Assembly: GCF_007004725.1 (NCBI RefSeq)
Contig: NZ_ML660167.1
Location: forward strand, 248,001-312,000
Source of the DNA: Aliikangiella coralliicola
GTDB lineage: Bacteria; Pseudomonadota; Gammaproteobacteria; Enterobacterales; Kangiellaceae
Reading direction: 5' to 3'
DNA: 64,000 nt
A program made the translations under genes and the position numbers. The first letter of the stretch is position 1. Every line of letters begins with the position of its first letter. Below the pieces are notes generated by a model. That model did not search any database. It had not been told where the DNA came from and was given only the letters and a program-made list of their open reading frames with translations. This document shows positions 7,924 to 18,600 of this stretch, in pieces.

Positions 7924-8489
7924 ATCTTTCCTATGACGCTGTTTAAAAGCACCTGACGTTCTTCAATAGTTAAATAAAGTCGATTACCGCTTTGCATTTC
8001 CGAGCTATATTTTTGTTTTTAGGTCATTTCACTCTATGAAATATTTTAATGGAGAATTGTTTCATACTAAGGTTAAAAAATAACCTTTTCAAACTTGTTT
8101 TATTATATATTGCTGGGTGAGATAAGTTGATTTAAAACGCGTTCCTGAAAAGATCGAAAGCGTGATTCAGAATACTTAGAAGTAAATTCATAAAATCTAA
8201 AAATTATAAGATTGTAGACAAAATAATTACCTTCAAATAAGATGCCTACTAAATTGCTTTTAACTCACTTTATAGATGCTTGTTCTAAAAACCTACTTAT
8301 GAGATATTTTATACAATGCCCTCTTTGGCTATGCTCGTGGTTCCGCAAATCAGCAATCGCTCGATTCGAATATAAGACCACGAAAATTGCTAAAAAGTCG
8401 GTATACACAGAACGACGATCTACAAATTACTAAATGGAAAAACTTGAATACAACAATCTGTATTCTTGCATGATTAAATAGGATTTTAT
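7924..8489. other. Intergenic region upstream of the sigma-factor gene
   Basis: About 560 AT-rich bases between two divergent genes. It should hold the promoters of the minus-strand membrane protein gene and the sigma-factor gene. A 63-codon frame at 8242-8433 has no ribosome-binding site or motif and I do not call it. No clear -35/-10 pair with good spacing stands out. Confidence 0.4.
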
Positions 8490-9077
8490 ATGGCTGACAT
8501 CGGACAGGTTACCCAGCTTTTAGTCACCATGCGTGACTCTGCAAATAGGGAACAAAATAATGCCAAGCAAGCATTAGTCGAACAGTGCTACGCTCATTTG
8601 CACCGGGACGCAAGACGTTTCTTGAGCGCAGAAAATAAAGATCATACGCTGCAAGTCACCGAGCTGGTTAACGAAGCTTACTTGAAACTTTTTGATCGGA
8701 CATCGCTCAATTGGAATGACCGACACCATTTCTTTGCTTCTGCCGCTATCGCCATGCGACGAATTTTGGTAGACCACGCAAGACGAAAACTCGCTGGTAA
8801 TCGTATTCCAAGTGACGCGATAGTCAGCCACGAAGCCGATGAGTTGAGTACCGATTGTCCTGAACCTTTTCTAATCGCATTGGATGATTCCCTAAACGAA
8901 TTAAAGACACTTAATCCACGGCATGCTGAAATCGCCATGTTGCGTTATTTTGGTGGTTTATCTGAAAGTGAGATTGCGGAGTCTCTTAATATATCTCGCT
9001 CCACGGTGACACGTGAATGGCGCATGGCAAAGTTGTGGCTTCAAAATCAAATTGAAGACAGTTTAAACAATGTCTGA
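8490..9077 (+). CDS. ECF-type RNA polymerase sigma factor (TIGR02999-like), 195 aa
   Basis: Region 2 is visible at about residues 20-95 (ARRFLSAENKDHTLQVTELV, NEAYLKLF, ASAAIAMRRILVDHARR). A region 4 helix-turn-helix occupies the last 65 residues (LRYFGGLSESEIAESLNISR, STVTREWRMAK). The LVNEAYLKL, ILVDHARRK and STVTREWRxAKxWL signatures are those of the ECF subgroup usually encoded beside Ser/Thr kinases instead of membrane anti-sigma factors. It should direct core polymerase to a small regulon. The kinase gene follows at once, with a 13-nt tandem repeat bridging the two, so the pair is very likely co-transcribed. Confidence 0.9.
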   Translation: MADIGQVTQLLVTMRDSANREQNNAKQALVEQCYAHLHRDARRFLSAENKDHTLQVTELVNEAYLKLFDRTSLNWNDRHHFFASAAIAMRRILVDHARRKLAGNRIPSDAIVSHEADELSTDCPEPFLIALDDSLNELKTLNPRHAEIAMLRYFGGLSESEIAESLNISRSTVTREWRMAKLWLQNQIEDSLNNV

Positions 9078-9121
9078 ATGTCATGTCTAAATATCATGTC
9101 TAAATATCATGTCTAAATACT
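9070..9121 (+). repeat. 13-nt tandem repeat (x4) bridging sigma-factor stop and kinase start
   Basis: Four adjacent 13-nt units read ATGTCTGAATGTC, ATGTCTAAATATC, ATGTCTAAATATC and ATGTCTAAATACT. The first holds the TGA of the sigma-factor gene and the last supplies the ATG of the kinase. Each of the first three units opens a six-codon mini-frame (MSECHV or MSKYHV) whose stop lies within the next unit. Because 13 is not a multiple of 3, successive ATGs are in different frames. Confidence 0.9.
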
Positions 9122-11694
9122 ATCAGCGGTTGACTGATGTTGTCGACCAAGCGCTGGATCTACCATCAGAGCAACGTCAGAGTTTTATTATAGACGCTTG
9201 CCCCGATGTTCCTGATTTAGCTAAAGAAGCGCTGGCACTGATTGCGCTGGAAGAACAGGATACCAATGAACTTCTCCGTCCTGGACAAGCGCAACAACTC
9301 TTCACCCACCTTAAAAACGAAACTCACCTTAAAAACGAATCGGAATTCCAAAATGCTATCCCGGAGAAAATCGATAAATTTACCATTCGAGAAAAATTGG
9401 GCGAAGGCGGAATGGGCGTGGTTTATCGGGCGGAGCAAACCAACCCTGTTGAACGTGAGGTTGCGCTTAAATTAATTAATAACATTCACCATGAAGGTTT
9501 GCGTAGGCGTTTTATCTTGGAGTGCCAGGCGCTGGCGCGACTCTCTCACGCTAATATTGCAGCTTTCTACGAAGCCGGTGCTCTCAAACAAGAAACACCT
9601 TATGTTGCGATGGAATTGGTAGACGGACTCCCTATCACGCAATATTGCGATAAGCATCAATTGGCCTTACACCAGCGTATCGAACTTTTTTGTCAGGTGT
9701 GTGAAGGTATTGCCTACGCCCATGAAAAAGGAATTTTACATCGAGATCTCAAACCCTCTAATGTTCTGGTTAAACAGGTGCATGGTAAAGGGCTAGCCAA
9801 GGTGATTGATTTTGGGATTGCACGAGCGATAGGTGATGAGCACCAAGACAACCAACAAACTCGCGAACAACTCCTCGGTTCACCGGCGTATATCAGCCCT
9901 GAACGGATCACCGATTTGAGCGACGGCTCGGCGGACACACGCAGTGATGTTTATTCGCTAGGCGTGCTGCTCCATAAACTGCTTGTTGGTGCTTATCCTT
10001 TTCCTCAACAGGATATTTCACTCGGACGACTGTTGAATGCCATTGTTCAAGATGATCCCCCTTTGCCCAGCCATAATTTTTCTCAATTGGAGCAGTCTGA
10101 ACAAATCAAAATTGCCCAATCGCGCGGCCTGAGTGCTAAAGAGCTAAAGCGGCGTTTAAAGGGGGATTTAGACGCGGTTTTAATTAAAGCAATTTCGAGA
10201 AAGGCCACAGCTCGTTACGCCTCGCCATTAGAATTAATGAATGAGCTAAATCGAATTTTGAGTCAACGTCCGGTAAAAGCCAGGACCGCCTCAAAGGGAT
10301 ATGTGCTGAGTCGATTTTTAAGACGCAACTGGATGTCAGCCAGCTTTAGTCTGGCATTGGTAGTCATTATAACCATTGGTGGCACTAGCGCATTATTGCA
10401 AGCGCAGCGGATCGAACGCGAAGCGCGTAACGCTAAAGAGTTAATGGGATTTATTACCAATATTTTTGAAATGGCTGATCCCACTAATAGTCAGGGGAAC
10501 AAGGAATTTGCAAGACGCTTGCTTGACGAAAGTGTCGCTCGCCTTGATCGTCATGATTTTGCGCCACTATTAAAATCTGAAGTATTGACTACACTCGGCG
10601 ATCTCTACTCCGAGATTGGGTTACAAGATAAGGCAGCCGAGTTGATCGAGTTATCGCTTAATTTACAAAGAAACGAAATGACAACCAACGGACTAAAGCT
10701 CGCAAGTAATCTTATTAGTCTGTCGATTTTACGCGGTGAGACAGGTAAATATGACGAAGCGATGGCGCTTGCCAAGGAAGCTTTAGAGCTGCAGTTAAAA
10801 GAACTTAGTGCCACTGACAGAATTGTTCTAGCAACGAGATCACAAATTGCAAATATTGCAAACTATCAAGGAGATTACCAATTTTCTATAGACGAATACA
10901 CCGCAATACTCGCAATTCTTGAAAGTATTGAGAAGCCTGATTATTTATTATTCAGCGATATTTTGGCGAGTCTAGCTTGGGAGAAAGCTTACCAATTGGG
11001 CGATTTTCAAAGTGCCCTGGAGTTAACCCAAAAAGCAATCGATATTATCGAAAAAAACTACGGCGCTAAACATATATTAATGATTGAAGTGCTCAGTGAT
11101 TACGGTTCTATACTTTCAGATATGTCACCCGATAGTGACGCAGAACCCTACTTTTTGAGAGCCCTTAGCCTGGCTGAAACACTGTTAGAGCCTGGACATT
11201 CAACCACTATTCGTCTTCATGTTAATCAAGGTAGTTTTTACCTGAATAGAAAAGAATACCAAAAAGCATTATCCATATTGCAAAAAGGCCTCAGGTTGAC
11301 AAAGGAAAATAATGGAAGTGATGATCGGTTACTGTCACCAATAATTAATAATATAGGAGTCGCGCTTATCGAGTTAGGCAGACATGCTGAAGCGATTCAT
11401 TATTTACAAGAGGAGCTAAAAATTCTACAAAGTACTTTGAAACCGGATCACTATGATTTTTCCTATACTTTTTGGGGGCTAGCGAACGCGCTGGCTGGTA
11501 TTGGTAAACATGATAAAGCTGAAGCCTATTTCTTAAAAACGCTTAAGATTAAAGAATCTCGCCCGGCAGTCGGAGAAAACAGTGATTTGTCAGAAGTGTA
11601 TGAGGAATATGCAGACCTGCTGAACAAAATGGAGCGACATGTTGAAGCAGAAAAAATGATGACCAGGGCAAAAGCAATTTCTAGTGAAAAATAA
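9109..11694 (+). CDS. Transmembrane Ser/Thr protein kinase with C-terminal TPR repeats, 861 aa
   Basis: A Hanks-type kinase domain spans about residues 90-345. It has the glycine loop GEGGMG, the VALKLI lysine, HRDLKPSN near residue 211, the DFG motif near 234 and SPAYISPER as activation-segment end. All key catalytic residues appear present. A single membrane helix lies at about 410-432 (ASFSLALVVIITIGGTSAL), which puts the kinase in the cytoplasm. The last 380 residues are helical repeats of TPR type (DKAAELIELSLNL, DEAMALAKEALEL, QKALSILQKGL, DKAEAYFLKTLKI). Kinases of this architecture are commonly paired with ECF sigma factors of the preceding type and are thought to control them. The start is the last of four repeated ATGs; no Shine-Dalgarno is evident, so coupling to the sigma gene is likely. 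Confidence 0.9.
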   Translation: MSKYYQRLTDVVDQALDLPSEQRQSFIIDACPDVPDLAKEALALIALEEQDTNELLRPGQAQQLFTHLKNETHLKNESEFQNAIPEKIDKFTIREKLGEGGMGVVYRAEQTNPVEREVALKLINNIHHEGLRRRFILECQALARLSHANIAAFYEAGALKQETPYVAMELVDGLPITQYCDKHQLALHQRIELFCQVCEGIAYAHEKGILHRDLKPSNVLVKQVHGKGLAKVIDFGIARAIGDEHQDNQQTREQLLGSPAYISPERITDLSDGSADTRSDVYSLGVLLHKLLVGAYPFPQQDISLGRLLNAIVQDDPPLPSHNFSQLEQSEQIKIAQSRGLSAKELKRRLKGDLDAVLIKAISRKATARYASPLELMNELNRILSQRPVKARTASKGYVLSRFLRRNWMSASFSLALVVIITIGGTSALLQAQRIEREARNAKELMGFITNIFEMADPTNSQGNKEFARRLLDESVARLDRHDFAPLLKSEVLTTLGDLYSEIGLQDKAAELIELSLNLQRNEMTTNGLKLASNLISLSILRGETGKYDEAMALAKEALELQLKELSATDRIVLATRSQIANIANYQGDYQFSIDEYTAILAILESIEKPDYLLFSDILASLAWEKAYQLGDFQSALELTQKAIDIIEKNYGAKHILMIEVLSDYGSILSDMSPDSDAEPYFLRALSLAETLLEPGHSTTIRLHVNQGSFYLNRKEYQKALSILQKGLRLTKENNGSDDRLLSPIINNIGVALIELGRHAEAIHYLQEELKILQSTLKPDHYDFSYTFWGLANALAGIGKHDKAEAYFLKTLKIKESRPAVGENSDLSEVYEEYADLLNKMERHVEAEKMMTRAKAISSEK

Positions 11695-11962
11695 CCCGAA
11701 ATACCAGTCATTTTCGTGTCTGAAAGCGCTAAACACTAAATAACACTCTCCCCAATTTGACTCTTACCCCACTCTGATTCTCCCAATGTAGCTCCTCCTG
11801 CTCTCCCCCATTTTTCAATTAATTTGAAAAAAAATAAATTTTTTGACGCATTTTTCATTTGGTAGACGCTTTATATCAGTAGGCGGATTAATTTTTGCCC
11901 TGCTGTTCCAGTTTTCGAAGATCGTTTACTGAGAGCAAAGTTTATTTATGTGGAGATTTTAA

Positions 11963-12148
11963 ATGGAAGTTAAGAGGTTATACACAGGGGCCGCAGCGTT
12001 GGTGTTGGTGTTAGGACAAACATTAGGACAAGCATGTCAATCAGCGCAAACAAAATCCGGGTCTGTCGCCCAGCCCTCACCTCCTGCCACCAAAAATAAC
12101 ATCACCATTGCGAACGAATATGTGCAAACACAAGTGAATACACTGTAG
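11963..12148 (+). CDS. Small exported peptide, 61 aa
   Basis: The start ATG follows GTGGAGATTTTAA, a good ribosome-binding site. The N-terminus MEVKRLYTGAAALVLVLGQT is a short basic segment with a hydrophobic core and should act as a signal peptide. A Cys follows in LGQAC, which recalls a lipobox but lacks the usual Leu at position -3, so lipidation is uncertain. The rest is Ser/Gln/Pro-rich and disordered. It opens the Tc-like locus, 18 bp before the next gene, and a strand change is absent through 28697, so it is probably the first gene of that operon. Confidence 0.6.
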   Translation: MEVKRLYTGAAALVLVLGQTLGQACQSAQTKSGSVAQPSPPATKNNITIANEYVQTQVNTL

Positions 12149-12166
12149 CACTAACGGAGGGATACA

Positions 12167-12604
12167 ATGAAAAATGCAACTGGAATGAGTCTTAAAGATC
12201 TCAACCGCTTATTAAGAAAAAACAAATCCATTGACTTTCGAACTCACGATTTTCTGCGCCAGATCAGCATCGATCAACTTAACTGGAAAGGCCTGGAAGA
12301 CGAAAAAAACAACTTAATACCCCAACTTAAAGCTTATCAACGCATGTTGCGAATCGTACCGGAGGACGATACTGATATAGCTAAAGAGCTGTTGGAAATG
12401 GGCATTAGTTCTTCCCTGCAAATTGCTGAGATGGGTAAGAAAATGTTTATCGAAGATAGTGAAAAAGCATTTCGTAAAAAACCTGAGCTTGCACAAGACG
12501 TGTATCAAAAAGCCCTCACTTTACGAAAGTTATTAGCCCTTCAATATATCGACCAAATCCAGCGCAGCGAAGCCCACAGCAAAGCTGCCGGCCTAAATAA
12601 ATAA
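12167..12604 (+). CDS. Helical protein preceding the TcA-like gene, 145 aa
   Basis: The whole protein is predicted helical, with a central block LIPQLKAYQRMLRIVP followed by AKELLEMGISSSLQIAEMG. I have a weak recollection of similar helical segments near the N-terminus of very large neuraminidase-like/TcA-type proteins, which would make this a split-off piece, but I cannot verify it. It starts after ACGGAGGGATACA, a strong ribosome-binding site. It ends 35 bp before the giant gene on the same strand. A role as partner or chaperone of the TcA-like protein is inferred from position only. Confidence 0.6.
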   Translation: MKNATGMSLKDLNRLLRKNKSIDFRTHDFLRQISIDQLNWKGLEDEKNNLIPQLKAYQRMLRIVPEDDTDIAKELLEMGISSSLQIAEMGKKMFIEDSEKAFRKKPELAQDVYQKALTLRKLLALQYIDQIQRSEAHSKAAGLNK

Positions 12605-12639
12605 TACGTTCCATCAGCACAAAAGGATTGCTACCAACT

Positions 12640-15600
12640 ATGAGTATTCAAAAGAACTTACCGACTTACGCAGGAATTTTTGGCGACGTTGATTTTAAAG
12701 AGGGTGACGAAAATCGCTCAGTGTATTCGCCCGCCGCCTATTTAACCGATTTACTACAAATGTTGGACGACGAATTCGATGACAGTGTCGATATTGACAG
12801 TCGCCGCTCAGACATAAAATCCATTCCTCTGGATGCTGAGAATACCACAACCTTGATCCCGTACCTGGACATTGTCAATGAAGTATTAGAGAAAAAAATT
12901 AACGACGACCCACAACAGGTTTACCAACAGCTTGAACAAGCGCTCTACCCATTTAATAGCCCTTTCTCATTAAATAACGAGCGCACTAAAACCCACCTTA
13001 AATACCTTGGACTGCGCGCCGATCAACTCTACCGACTGTTTGCCGATCAGTTAGACTACTTGCGAGTGGCGCGCGATTATCTCGGTTTAAGTGAGTCAGA
13101 GTACGAAGTGCTGAAAGACCCCGCTAACGACGAAGCTGAACTCATGCAGATCGCTAGCGCCTACGGCTATCAAGGCGACAACTTTATTGGCGACATGTCT
13201 AAAGTATCGACCTTTATCGACAGTACCGGATTGAGCCCGAGTGCGATTCGCGAACTGCTTTATCAAAATTTATATGTCGCACCGTCGGACCATAGCAAAG
13301 TTGAAAACGGCCGCGATCTATTTTATGTCAATACTCATTCCACGTCTCGCGGATATGTAGGTCTGAGTGAAGACGAAACCACCCTACAGTGGTACAGCAG
13401 TGACGAGGATCAGAACCCCACTGACGTGCCGCTGTTCTGGTTTGATCGCGCACAACGCTTTGTACGCTTTGCGCAAAAAATCGGCTTAAGCTTTACCGAA
13501 CTGGATCACCTCCTGCGCCACTGTTGCTTACAAAATAATATTGCTCGCATCAATGATCAGAGTCTGCCCATCATTGCGCAAGTTCGTTACTTACAGACAA
13601 CGCTGGAACAACCACTAGATGCGATTATTGCGACCATCAGCTCCATTAGCTTTGCCGGTCGTGGTAACGAAGCACTACCACAAGATCAGTTTAACCGCAT
13701 ATTTAACCTTGATTGCGCCAGGGTAGATAAAAAATATCTGCACCTGCCAGCGGTAATGGGCGAAACGCCAGTTCAGTATTCGGATACGCAATATCATACC
13801 TACGAAGCCATCGACTACTTTGCTGATTTATTTTCCGACGCCAATGACGCTATTCGAAAACGACTGCAACATACGCTGGGCTTTAGTGAAACCGATCTTC
13901 GCAATATTACCCAGCGACTAAAATTGGCTAACTCTGCCAATGACTCTCTGTATCTTGAACAGCAGCAGCTGTGGCCACTGCTCAATGTTCTTTATCGAGT
14001 TCACTCGCTATCGAGTGCGCTGGACATCCCTTTTATGGGACTATTTACTCTGTTTGATCTGCTCGAACAAGATGCCTTTGTTGGCCGCTATGATCCCCAT
14101 AACCAATTTATTTACCGCGCACCGAGCACACAAAAATGTTTCGATATCCTGCTTGGTAACAACACATCTGATCGACTTTGGTTGCTTGAGTCCTTAACCT
14201 CACTCAACCAATGGATGAAACAATTCGGCTTTTCACCGGAATTACTTTGGTACATTGCTAATGGTACCGCGAGAACTGACAGCGAAGAAAAAGCTCAGCA
14301 GCAACAGCATCTACAACTTTTTAACGGTTTGCTCAGCGCGGTAAAAGCCGAAGCACTTTCACCTGAAAGTTTTAGCGAAGGGCTCGACGACGAACGCGCT
14401 GCACATTTTGCTTATTCCTTACAGAAGCAGCATTGCCAAAGCAAAATGGACGATGGTAAAAACGCGGTCGCTTCCCACCATCTGGTCCACTATCAAGCCA
14501 ACCATAATCAGGATCTGGCCGAACAGTTTATCGCTCAGCTACAACATGTCAGGCCAACTGAATTTATTGGTTTATCACTGCAAGAAAAACTCACAGACAA
14601 GCTGCGCCATAACCTTATGAATAAAGGATTTATTGATGGCAGCGGAGCCATTGTGATGCGCACATTGCCTGCGCTCGATGAATTCCTGCTGGAATCAGAC
14701 TTCAGCGAATTGAGCGAACGGGTTTACTACGCTTTTCATGAAATATTTCTGCAACAAAGCGCCGGGCAAGATCTAAGTCCCGCTGACGTAGAACTTCAGC
14801 TGTTTAAATCTGATCTGGATAATTTGGGGCTGGAAACTAAACAAGTACGAGAGCTGTTCGACAACCTGATCTTTTTAGGCTACATCGATGAACAAGGTTA
14901 CGTCAGTCAGGTTGAAAAGTTCAGCGGATCTGATGGCGAGTCGATAGCACTCAATTGCGGTTTAAACGCATTGGCACCCGCGCTGCACCAACATTTGCAA
15001 TCACAATTAGAGAAGTTTTCGGCCAGTCGAGTCAAAATTACCGAATCCATGTTTGAATCACTGATGCTCAAACCAGTAGCGTTGGCCGAGTTATTCGACA
15101 ATCTCCAGGCTAACGGTTACATCGACCAACACCACAACTTGACCAACAAATTAGCCCTGCTCGATGAAACCCCGGAAACCATTAAACTGGCGCTGCAATT
15201 CTACCCCCAACGCACCGCCATTTTGGCCGCTTTGCAAAGCGCCATCGCCAATGACAGAGACATGTATTTGCAGGTAGACATGCAAATATTGTCAAAGATC
15301 GCCGACCAAAATGTCTCCCAATGGATTCACCGAGATCTTCAAAACGGCTACCTCCAGGGCAACCAGCTGAGCGAGTACGCTGTTGAATTTTTTCAACAGG
15401 AAGATAACCAGAACCGATTTAAATTGCGGCCTTATTTCGACACCAGCAAAAACGCGATTATTTTTGAACACCTGGCTAAGCTGCTCAAGTACAGCCAGCG
15501 CTACCAGTTTAAAGCCGGCTCGCTCAGGGCTCTGGATTTTGATGATCAAGAAGCGGCTAGTGCTATTGGACAGTTGATGGACAGGAAGATACTCAACGCC

Positions 15601-18600
15601 CAGGGACATCTCAACGTTTCGCAGCTGGACTATTTTAGCGTGGCAGAAAACGCCGCTGACTTTAGCCTGCCGGGTTATGAGGATTATGAGCGCGAAGTAT
15701 TCTTCTTACTCTACGAACTCGCCGGCGCAGTGAAAACTACCGTTGCGGCGATCGACAACGCCATGAAAATTCGTAGCGACAGTCAGCAGACTAGCGTACT
15801 ACAACATTTGCAAAGTGCATTAGGGATTGACCAAAAGACTATTGCCATGCTGTCTAAGGCATTGTTTAAAGCGGAGCATGTCCATATCGCCTGGCTGCAG
15901 CCATTGTACGAAACTGCCATGGGGCTGGAACAGCTTAACGAGCTGCCGACCGATATGCACTATCTACAAACGGTAAAACGCATTATCCAGCTGGCGTTAC
16001 TGGTGAAAAAACTCCAGCTAGATCACTACGAACTAGCGCTTGCGCTGCAAGACCAGAGCTTGGTGGAGAAATTCCCGGAAGACATCGTTTTGCCTGAAGG
16101 AATCACTTCCATTGACTGCCTGTTGCGCGGCGAAGAGTTTATCTATCTGTTTAAAGACGATCAGTACTGGCTATACAATGCCCACGACTACACCATGATC
16201 GATAAAAAACAGCTGGCCCCCGGCGACCCGTTACTACATTTGCAAAAACAGGATGAGGCCCTGCAATTAAGATTGCGTGAAGACCCAATTCGCCAGCTGT
16301 TCGACAAGGAAAATCTGCAACGAGTCGATGCCGCATTTATTGATCGCTATGGCACTTGGTGCGTTATCTCCGATAGTTTTCACTATGTTCTTGAGAGAGA
16401 CGCTCGTGAGGGACACAGCGATACCTGGGACAAACGGGACAATCATTTCGGTCAGACTCAAAACGACTTTGAAAAACTGGAGATGATCGACGCAACTTAT
16501 GTCGATGAGCAACAGCGCCTATATCTGTTAGCTAACGATAAATACGTGCGTTACACCGACACCAATCAAACTCACGTTGACCAGGGCTATCCTAAAACCA
16601 TCAGTGAACATTGGAACGAAGAAAACCTGCCGCTCCAATTGCCGGCGTCTTTTGAACACGGCTTGGGCCCCATGTTCGACGGCACCGACGGTCACAGCTA
16701 TGCCTTCCTGGGGAACACTTTTGTCAGTTCAGAAAATGGGCAGCAGCGCAACGTGGCCAGCCAGTGGGGTCACAGCCGTTATGATTTTGGTCACGCTGAG
16801 CAGATCGATGCCGCTATGGATAGCAACGGCCAAACTTTGATATTTGCCGGCGACCGAGTGGTTAAATATAGCTGCAGCCTGGAGATGGCCAACTTACAGC
16901 CTGTGGAAGGCTACCCTAAACCTATTCACGAAGAGTTCCCGTCAATCCCCGGAGAGTTTGCGGCTGGTCTGGACGCCGCTCTGCATGGTCTTGACGATAA
17001 AGTCTATTTATTCAAAGACGATGAGTGTGTTCACATCGACCCGCAAAGCGGCGCTATTACCGAGGCGCAAACCAATACTCTGTGGGGCAAAATCGACAAT
17101 TCAATTACCGACAACGGCACCGTCGATGCGGCCTTCGTTGGACTGGATGGATATACCTACCTGTTTTCCGGTGAGCAGTACGTGCGCTATAGCAGTGGCG
17201 ACTACCAGGAAGTCGACGATGGTTTTCCCCGCAATATTGCTGACGACTGGCAGGGACTTACTCACGTAACCGCAGCATTTGTGTTGGGCAAACATACTTA
17301 CTTATTCGGTACGCACATGGAAAGTGGCCCGGTGTATGTGCGCTACACCGCCGTTCATCGACAGGAAGATGATTATTTGGAAACGGATCAACCGGATCCA
17401 ACCGAACGCAAGATTGAAACGGTACTTTCCAAGCGACCCGATGTCGACGAAATCGAAATATTCCCTGCCCCCATCGACGCCGAATTTTGGAGTCTGCCCG
17501 CTAGCCTCACGGCAAGCAGAGAAGACTTTAAGGTGGATGCTGTGATGAACGGTCCTAATGGCAAGGTATACTTGTTTGCCGGCGATGTTTGCATCGAACA
17601 CGATCACGCCAGTCGCTGGTGGTCTGAGCCTAAAGTGTTTAGCGAACAATGGGACCGCGTCCCCGCCGGACTGGGCCAGCTTAACGCTGCACTCTATGGC
17701 AAAGATGGCAATACTTATTTGTTTTACCCGGGCCAGTTTCTGCGCTTTGGCGATCCAGAATTATTAAAACTGGACCGTGGCTATCCTCGCGCGACCAAAA
17801 AAGTCTGGGGTAAAGTGCGCAATAATATTGAACGTACTGGTAAAGTTGACGCTGCAGTCGTGGTTGAGTCCCGCTGGCGTGAGCAGGGCCACGATAAATT
17901 ACTGCATGATCGTGTGCAAATGCATACCTATCTGTTCTCCGGCGATCAGTTTTTCCGCTACAGCGGTAATCAATATCAGTCGGTGGAACCGGGCTACCCG
18001 CGTTCGATCAAGCGACTAATTGAAGAACCACGTTTTCGCAGCCTCAAGCCAGACTTTCTTAAGGATGGCACTGGCCCAGACGCCGCTTTTGCTGATCAGC
18101 GCCAGGTGTATTTATTTAAAGGACGTAGTTTTTGTGCCACCGTGGGTGACGAAGATAATTACCTGCAGTATATCGACCCAGCCTTTGCCCAGGTATCCGC
18201 AGTCACTCAGGAAGACGGCGTTACTTATCTCGCTCGTAGCGAAAACGGTACTCAGAGCTGGCATCAACTCAATCATATTGAAGACAAAACGCCTCAACTA
18301 AGCCCGGCCACACCGCGCATAGTGCAACAGGCAAAACCTTCTTTGTCTGCGGACATTTCCGCAGTTTTACACGGCACCGACGGCAACCGTTACGTGTTTG
18401 CCGGTCATCAATTTTACGACGCACAACTTGAGCGCAGTTTTAACATCGAAGAGATCTGGGGGCGCTCTCGCAACGCGATTTACGAGGACGAAAGTATCGA
18501 TGCTGCGTTTGTCGGCAAGGACGGCATTACCTATGTGTTTTCCGGTGATCACTTCGTGCAATATGCCACGCATCAATACATTGGAGAACGAACAAGTTAC

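Noticed and set aside
8242-8433. Plus-strand 63-codon frame before the sigma factor
   Set aside because: No Shine-Dalgarno and no recognisable protein pattern; composition follows the AT-rich background.
11963-12148. Lipoprotein call for the 61-aa peptide
   Set aside because: The Cys context LGQAC lacks Leu or Val at position -3, so the lipobox is not canonical; only export was called.
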